Made by a program: the position numbers and the translations under genes
Assembly: GCA_002633005.1 (NCBI GenBank)
Contig: NMRA01000334.1
Coordinates: 64,001-124,000, forward strand
Length of the DNA stretch: 60,000 nucleotides
Source of the DNA: Phoronis australis
Taxonomy: Eukaryota > Phoronida > Phoronidae
Direction: 5' to 3'
Part shown: in pieces, positions 47,401 through 56,400 of the stretch
How the letters are laid out: each line of letters starts with the position of its first letter
Position numbering within the stretch: position 1 is the first letter of the stretch
The notes under the pieces: generated by a model
Told to the model about the DNA's origin: nothing
The model's database searches: none
The model's input: the letters and a program-made list of their open reading frames with translations, nothing else

Positions 47401-50400
47401 AAAATCGTATTTTTTTGCCAAAGTGACAGACTGATGCTGTCAGATGTATTTGCATAACAATGTACAAATATTTTGTTGAAGGGGCGATGCCGGGTTGTCT
47501 AAAATAGTTCCCTCTCGTTCGACGGAGTATTGCGGAGCCCGCTTATTGTCATACCCTTGGTTTTGACTTGGAACTATTATACTGAGCAGGATACTCCATT
47601 AAGTGAGTTACGACTTGGTGGTGATCATAACAACCATTATAAGCTAATCATGCCAAGTGGAAAGTCTCAGAGTAAAACAGGTAATGACTGATTTTTACTC
47701 CCGGCTCTGAGATCCAATAAGGATGAATTAGTTTTTAGACAGAAAAGTGAAGGTATGTGAAATGGACAAGAATCAATTTTGCAGATTTTTTTAATGGCAA
47801 TTCCTGGGAATCTGACAATTATTCAGGACATTTTGTGGATTGTTTCACGTTGGTTTAATGGGAAATGGTTGTTTTTTTAACATTTCTTAATAATAACCAG
47901 GATATTCTATTATTCGTTGTGACACTAAGGGGGCTCCACTGTACTAGTAAACCAATTGTATTTTATTTCTGAATAACTTGTAAGTCCAATTCCGTGGTAT
48001 CGCTGTGTCATTTTCCCTGCTGTTTGGTTATAGCTTTACTTCACATTAATGACTTCTTTTGAGATTCGCCGGGTACAGATTCGGCCTCCTGGCCAGAAAA
48101 GGAGTGTGACATGGGTCAGACACAGGTGAGGCGTGAGGGGACATTTGATGTTCCCGTTTGATAGACATGCGAACTTGTCCAGACTGGATGGAAGCCTGGA
48201 TGCGTATCTATTCAGGGGTCGGTCATGAAGAGTGACTTAAGGCCTTAGACAGAAATTTGGTCATGCGCTCTACGCAACTATTTCTGAAAAAATATTTAAA
48301 CCTCACTTGAGCGAGAGTGCAGTATACACATACCTGATATTCATTGAGATAATATTTATAAATATTTATAAATATTTATAAATATTTATATGTATTTATA
48401 AATTATTTCTTGACAGTGATGCGCTCATAATTACTTGGTTAAACCTTTATTTAGCAGTTGTAAAGGGGGAGGGGGTGTAGGATCAAATTTCTGTTGTAGC
48501 ACCCCTGAATATCTTTGTGTTGTGTATTCCAATGTAGTTAATTATGACTTAGAAATTTTTATTTTCAGATTAGTAACTGGTCGAATAATCCCGATCAGTT
48601 TGTGGAAGATGAAGACGATGATACGTTCTCATACAGTGTTAGGATATCGGCTCAAGATCTCTTGTTGGTAAGTTGTTTGTATAGAGGCTGTTCTATAGTC
48701 TTAAGGTTATGCAGGACCCTGGAAAATGTCCAGATTTGGGTAACATTGATCAGTTTCATATGAAATTTCCAGATACAAGCTATTCTTAATGCAAAGTGTT
48801 CTCCAATTGTGTTAGGAGTTGCTTTTAAAATGGTCCACTTCTGCATGAGGAGCTATCGGAAATCTAACTTTAATGGTTTTCCTCAAAATTTGCATGAAAC
48901 CAAAACGAAATGATTGTTTAGAAAAACTAGCGACAGCGAGATTCCTTCTTAAACATTTATATCAAAGAAATTTGGTAATGTCATTTATGTCTTTGTTTTG
49001 TTATCGATGTACCATTCTTTTTTGCTCTATTTTACCTAAAAGACATGGTGACATGACCCAATTAATGAGACATTGTTGTAAAGTCAAACATCAAATTTTA
49101 CACACTTTTAACTTGAAGAAAATGTGTACTGCAGAGTGGTCCGCTCCCAAATACTCATGTGTTAGTGAGCCTGCATGTTGAACATTTGTCTTGAGCTATG
49201 CACTGTTTTCTTCCCACTTCACTGATGAAAATGTCACATCAGGGCAAACACCATGGTCTTTTAATTTTGGATTCTCGCGTTCTTTGCAGTCTTTAGCGAG
49301 TGAGTTCATTGACGAGAGTGCCCCCTCGCTAGTGCAGTGCGTCACACGCCACCTACAGGAAGCTGAAGAAGCTAAGAACTCTGGCAATGAGCAGTGGTGA
49401 GGAACGTAAAGGACGCTGGTGATATTTTTTAAAAGTCATTTTTACTATACTGTGGATAATTTACTCAAATGGCCAAACTCTGTAAAATTTGGATTCATGT
49501 GAAACTTTTAGATGCTATGCTTTATGCAATGTGCTCCAAAGCGCTGTTAGGAGAATTGTTTTGAAAACTTTCCACTTTTGCACGAGGGCTGTCAAAAATG
49601 GGAATTAAAAAGTTGCATAAAATGAAAATGAACCGGTTATTTAGAAAACTACCATCTTGAACGTTTATATCAAATGAAATTTGGTCTCGTTACTGATACT
49701 GTTGTTTTCCTATGGATATAACTTTCTGCTAAATTTTACCAAAAAGACATGGTCAAGTGACCCAATTAATAGTAGATTGATATGAAATTGAAGATAAAAT
49801 TCTACAGGTTTTTTACTTTCATAAAATACACATACACGTGTTTATTTAATAGTTAAAATTTATAGGTTTTAGATAATTGGCTAACGACACCACCAAGTCT
49901 TTTTCATGCTGTAGGTGGAAAATCCATGAGGCAGTCATGTTAACGGTGGGGAGTATAAAGACGATATTCATCGAGGCTTGCAAAGAGCGCAAGGTGGAGT
50001 TCGACATCAATGGGTTCCTACAGAGAGTTGTCTTAGAAGACTTGAATAAGCCAGGTAAAATGTTGCGCAACTGAGGCGCTCTTCAGTAGCGCTAGTATCT
50101 TGAGAGTTCGACGAGATCACGTGAGGCTATGCTAGTGAACGGTATGATCTCGCCAGATTTTCCTGAGTTGACCGACTAGTGTGCGCTATCAACATGGCTG
50201 CCACAGAAGGTGATTCCACGGCTACATCCGTATGTTGAATTAGCCTGTATGAGAGAAAGGGGTACGCTGAAGTTGCTAGTTTGGCGAATAAAAACCGCTA
50301 AAGTTAAGTTGAACAGATATTTTATGTATGTTATACATCAAACTGAATTGCCCAAGCTGCGTGTACTTAATCTGTTCTCTAAAATATTTAGAGGAAGCTT

Positions 50401-53400
50401 TGGCACTCAAACGCCAAGGACCTAAATGTGTGCGTGGAAAAAACCTAAACTTCGCGAAAAATTGCAAAATCTTTTCTAGTTTGATTCCAAAGATTTGTTT
50501 TATACTTTGGCCCTATGACCATATGTATATATTTCAATAAAGATTAATATCAAAAAAGCAATCGAAAGTCTGGTAGACAACAAGGATTTTACAGATTTGG
50601 CGAACAGAATGTTTTGTATTTCAGTCTGTTGCATTCGACAAGAATTCTCGATGCTAACGTCTCGTCAAAGTTATTTTACATGTCTCTGCTCATTTACATA
50701 CAACCCACGTGAGCAAAATTTTTAGGTGAAACCTGTGACTGATTTCGATTTTGATGGTGATGAGAAACCGGTAAATGTGTTTGCCAGTGTTGTTGAGGTT
50801 GTCACCGCTATTCTCTCTACAGCTTTCATTTAAGGTTAGGTTGGACCCTAGAAAAATTTCAAAATTTGGCTAACTTGGAACCTAATTATTGGTTCTCAGA
50901 AATGGCTGATTGAATTCATGCACTCTGGTTTACGTAATGTTCTCCTAAATGATGCTAGCATTTGTTTTTAATTGCTCCACTTTGGGCTATCAAAAACAAT
51001 GTTTTTATGAAAAGGTGAAAAGTTGCTTATTCAATGGAAAACGAAATGTTAACTTTGAAACTTCATTGTATTTTTGAGATTTTATATAGGAACGTTGATG
51101 TTAAATGAAGTTTGGTCACACTGACGCCATTGTTTTGCTATGGTTTTCTCTGTTTGTTGCTTACTTTTACCTAAAAGACGTCATGTGACCCAACTGACGA
51201 CAGATTTGTTTTACTAAGTCGAAAATCAAATTCTGCTTTCAGAAAATATTTACTTTTTCAGTTATTAAAATTCTATAGTTATGGGGGTATTTGGTTCAAT
51301 GCACAAACTTCTCGACAAGGTCCTACATATCCTTGAGTCTTGTCTTGTTTGATTTTCCTACTGTTCTAATAAAATGCACTTATGTTGCAGTTTCGCCATT
51401 TCTCCTGGGAAGATGCTTATGGACAGCCAGTAGATTTGCTTCAGTAATGTCTCCGGAACTGATTCAAAGGTTTGTGCCAAATTCAAGCAGCTATATGGTC
51501 CCTAGTGGGTACACACCAAGTTCTTGCCTATAAGGCAACTGTATGTTAAAATTTTCCATTTTGAGAACCAGTTTCCAATTAGTGAATAACAGACTTCAAA
51601 CTGGTTCTCAAATATGGGCATGTGATATCTGACTTTTGCCTGCTAGTGTTCCTTAAATAATTAAAACGACTATAAACTAGTTGCTGTTACATAATCGGTC
51701 TCATGTTATTTTGTTATTCGGGGCCTTTACTGAGCTGTCAATTTGTTACAGCTTCATACTAGGGTCTGCAAGTTGACATGTCGCGCTATGTCATTTTATT
51801 TGCCGAGCAAAGTCTTAAGCAATACCGAACTGTCGGTTCTTTGCAAGATCGAAAATTATTTCTCATCTGAGTAAGGAACAAGTTAAGACCAATTTTATTG
51901 TGATATGCGGTCTAAGTCAAAAGGTAGATTCTTCTGCGGAACTTGTGTTTGAAATTGCTTATTAAGTAAAATGGCAGGAAACGTGAATTTTGCCAAAGGC
52001 TTGTCAAATATCAGTGTCGTATTTTACATGGTTGCGTTTTGAGTATCTGACTACTTGAGATACCTTTTCAGCTTCCTCCAAGCGACAGTGTCGGGGTTAC
52101 TCCCTCAACAGCCACCTAGTGTGCGTATCTCGGCTGTTCGTGCCGTGTTCGGTTTCTGCGAACATCTGAAGTCCTCCAACGCCACCCATCTCCTGTTGCC
52201 AGTACTTCCAGCCATTTTCGAGGGCTTACTGACAACTGCTCAACAGTTCTCGTCAGAGGTCCTGGCGTTGTGCTTAGAAACTCTAGTCGTCGTTTTATCC
52301 GTAAGTAATTTCGTAACAGGTGTCACTTAGTATCCCACTTTATACAGCAGACTTTCCAGGGTCCGTCTCATGCAAATGTCTTGGGAAATAAGTCCGAAAT
52401 TTCATCTTTCACTCCACTCACCTATTTCCGAAAAATAATTTTAAGGTTTTGTGAGTGCTGTCCTCTTTCAAATGTTCACAAAACTTTTGGCATGAAATGA
52501 GGCACGTTAACTCCTCCTGTATTCTCTGGTTATATTGTGGTTGGATTGAAATCATTGGTGTTATATATGGCTTAATAAACAGCTTCATTCTTATTTTATC
52601 GTTGGAACTGGTCATTTTTAATTTAGCCCTCAATATAACATTCAAGTGCACTCATTATTGCTTAACGCTTGGTGATTTTTTTTGAACTGTTGAACAGTTG
52701 GTTCTAGTCTCTGTTTTTTAAGAAAATTGAGTCTGTGGTTTGGTGTTTTTAGTCGCTCACGTATTCAAAAAAGAAAATCGCCCAATATGAGCAGAAGTGA
52801 TGCAAGATGGAATTTCTGACTTTAGCCTTAAGTCACTTTTCATAAAACAAAGTGGAGCGAAGACAATTGGTTGTTTTGACCCCAACTTGCTATTAATGCA
52901 GGAACAATTACGTGCCTGTCTCCACAAATATGAGTTCTGTATCTTAAATGTACCAATGTTTGCAGCCAGTAGGAGTTGTGCATCACACACGACCATCATC
53001 CGTTACTCACTTCCTGCAGGTTATCTGAGGCGAATGTCTTTTCGATTCTTGAAAAACCTGGAAAATAACGTAGGGTAGTTGTTCGTGAATACGAAACTCC
53101 AAAAATGATTTCGTGAACCAATTTATCCTTTAGTTTGCCGAGTTTTTATCACAAGTTCACAATTTATAGTTATCCTTAGCAATAATGTTTAGCAACCATC
53201 ATGACTAAACATCTACTTTTTATCTGGAAAATAACTTGTTGGAAATGAAAATAATGTCCTGGAAAATTTCGAGCATGTAAACGCAGCATGAGCTGTACCC
53301 AATGTGATGTTTTACCACCAGGGTTGAATGGAAGTATGAAATAATCTTGTGTAAAGTCGGTGTTCAGAAACATGTGGAATGTTAGTAATGCGTCTTTTTC

Positions 53401-56400
53401 CAGATTGATTCGTCTTTCACCGCATCTGTCGAAGAGAGAGTCACTCCGTTGTCAATAGCCTTTTTCTTGAAGTTCAGCGGAGGTTGGTATTCTTTACGTG
53501 TCGCTTAAGATGAAGATGTTTTTCCTTTTTACTAGTTATACATAACGATGTTCAAAATTGTCAAAAATGTGCTTAAGAATAAATCGTTGGAAACCTGTTA
53601 CATAATTAGTCATCACATTTTGAGGAAATTCCAAAGAGAAACGTGGACGTTTCTTGTCCGTATTTGGCACTTCAGCGAACTATGTAGCTGTGCTGCTAAT
53701 AAAATTTTGTCTCGTGCTTGTTTCAGTATCTTCACATGATGTCGATCATAAGGGAGACAAATCCATAGCGCTAGGCAGTGACTGCTTTTTGTTTAGTAAC
53801 AAATATTGAGTTTTGTTTATTACTAATTAGTATGCAGGACTTGTTTCCTCGTTTAATGAGTTTGTTTAAAATCTGCGTTGATATCTGCCAAGTTCCTTGA
53901 TGGATCTTCTTGAAATTTGATATGCGTCTCCTACTGAGGAGATTACTTGGCACGATGTCCAACAATGGCATCTCCTTGTGGCAGTTTTTTTGACGTCTAA
54001 AATTTTTGTTGTATCTTTAAAATTAAGCACATCCCGATCCTGTTCTGTTGAGCTTAGCTGCAGTTGAAGTTAACTTTTGGAGAGTGGCGCTTCATAGTGG
54101 CAATTTTTTTTACCAATTTTAGTTTTCTTTACATCTAGTTCAGTGATGGATCTTCATAAAACCTGGCAAACATGTTCGTATCAAGGATCGAACGCTTGCT
54201 CGCTGCTTTTTGTGTACTCACTGGTATGATTGCTCGTTTACCGGCAGACCCTCTGATCGTCAGCCTATGTCAAGACATCTTCAAGGAGCTCTCCCTGGTG
54301 GAGGTGTGTCGTCAACCCGTACAGCAGAGGCTCCTACCAACACTGAACAGTATACTGCAGGCTCCGGCGGACAAGGTGCCAATGGGCCTGCCATCGGTAT
54401 GTGACCTGTCTTGAGTCTATCTTGTACCAAATTCCAAGAAGTCAAAATGGAAGCAACTGATTTTGAAGTTGCCAGATCCTAGATAGAATTATATTTGGGT
54501 ATATTTTCTACCACCACCAAATAAGACCTGGATGCACAGAATAAAAAAAGAAAAACGACCACCCACCCGCCCGCATAAATTTCAGCCTAGGTCTAGTGTC
54601 ATTTGAAAAAGCTACACAAAATCACATATTATAAGCAAGGTTTGGTTATCCTTTATTTGCTTAAGGATACCCAATAAAGTCCCTTATCATTTTTGCTCGT
54701 CTCGAGTGGATTTTCTTTAGTGAGCATTTGAAAGTACTGTACATGCATTCACCGATACTCAGCAAGCGAGATTGATCGACACAGACTGTATTCAATGACA
54801 AATAGCACTCGATATCCTGGAGACTCGTCCACTGTAGAGAGGTTTCCCCGTCAGATGTCCACATACGTTATATTTTGTCTCATTTTTAGATTTTTTGTTC
54901 ATATTGGAAGCCCTCCTATGCATATGTAGGTGACCCTGTCTCTTCTAGACTGCCCTTGACATCCTGGAGACCCTCGTCCACTATAGTAGAGTCCCCCTGT
55001 CAGATGCCCTCATACATGCTGTAATGTAGTTACTTTAGTTTACCCTAGAGGCCGCTCTTGGTATAACACACAAATTGATGACGTAGCGATAAGTAGTGTC
55101 AAGGTTACTGGTCAGATAATAAATACCAACAAAGAAATCATCTTTATATACAGTACAATGGCGACGAGGATCGAAACGGACTCATTGCATATACTGCACA
55201 TACATCAGGGACACTTCTGATGTGGGTGAGNCATGCATTGTCTCTTCTAGACTGCCCTTGACATCCAGGAGACCCTCGTCCATTGTAGTGGAATCCCCCT
55301 GTCAGATGCCCTCATACATGTATTGTCTCTTCTAGACTGCCCTCGACATCCTGGAGACCCTCGTCCGCAGTAGTGGAGTCCCCCTGTCAGATGCCCTCAT
55401 ACAGATGTTCCCCGTGGCAGCCAGGTGTATAATGACCACTGATGACAACTCAACAATGCAGGTAACACTCAGTGAAGTCATGTTCCGTGCAAGCCGTACT
55501 ACTGATTGAACTGTTCTCAAATGTTTTGTGACTTACTGATTAGTTACAGCAACAACTTAGATGGAATACTTGAAATGCCACATATCCTGGGTGGAAGAAG
55601 AGTCCGGTTTTTTTCTGCAATGGGCTCCACTCCACATCTGAACATTGTTACCAAGTCTCTCATTTTTGCTTCATATTCCAGTAAAACTTCCATAAGTTGA
55701 ACTCAGACATGCGTTAAAAATTCTCCAATTTGGGACTGTCTCTAGAATTTGGGACACGGAAACTCCTATAAAATTGACTTATCTTGATTCTGAAATTTCG
55801 GACAAGGGCGATTTTTGCATTTGTCGTATTTCTCAAATTTCAGACAGTGTGTTTTTTATCTGCAGAGTGCCTGGGTAATTTTGCTGTCTTTCCCGTGATT
55901 GTTGAATTTGGGAAGGCCAGTATTGCCTTTTTATAGAATTTGGGACAAGCTCCAACCTTGAGCAAAATTATTAATTTTTTACTGTCACAGAATCTTTACT
56001 CTAGGTTTGCGGTACGACTATTCATGGAAATCACTTCACATGGATTCAGTTTCGCACTTCTTAAAGTGGAAATTTCAGGCTAATTATTCTCTGTGACTGC
56101 TTGGTCAAATTAGTTAGAAACACGACATATAGTGGCGTTGTCAATATGAAGTAGGTTGAAAATTGCCAATTTTTTAAGAACGCGTTTTGTGTCGAAAACG
56201 ACCGGCTGTAAATCACTCAACTGTGTCCAGTAAGTATCGTGACGTGGTGTTGGGGAATGACACTGCATGATATGGGCTATGAGCCCCCTAGGTATGATAT
56301 TAGTGCAAAGGTCACCTATTTGCAGAATTTCTTGTTTTCACATTTGCAATTTGACAATGAATACATCTGCACTTTAAGGTAGACTATGTTCAAATAGCAT

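Noticed and set aside
48873-49181. 102-codon open frame in IPO9 intron 10
   Set aside because: It lies inside repeat family B, and the related copies in introns 11 and 12 do not keep the frame.
54172-54414. Open frame extending upstream of IPO9 exon 16
   Set aside because: The true exon starts at 54248 after CCGGCAG; the upstream codons are intronic and not conserved.
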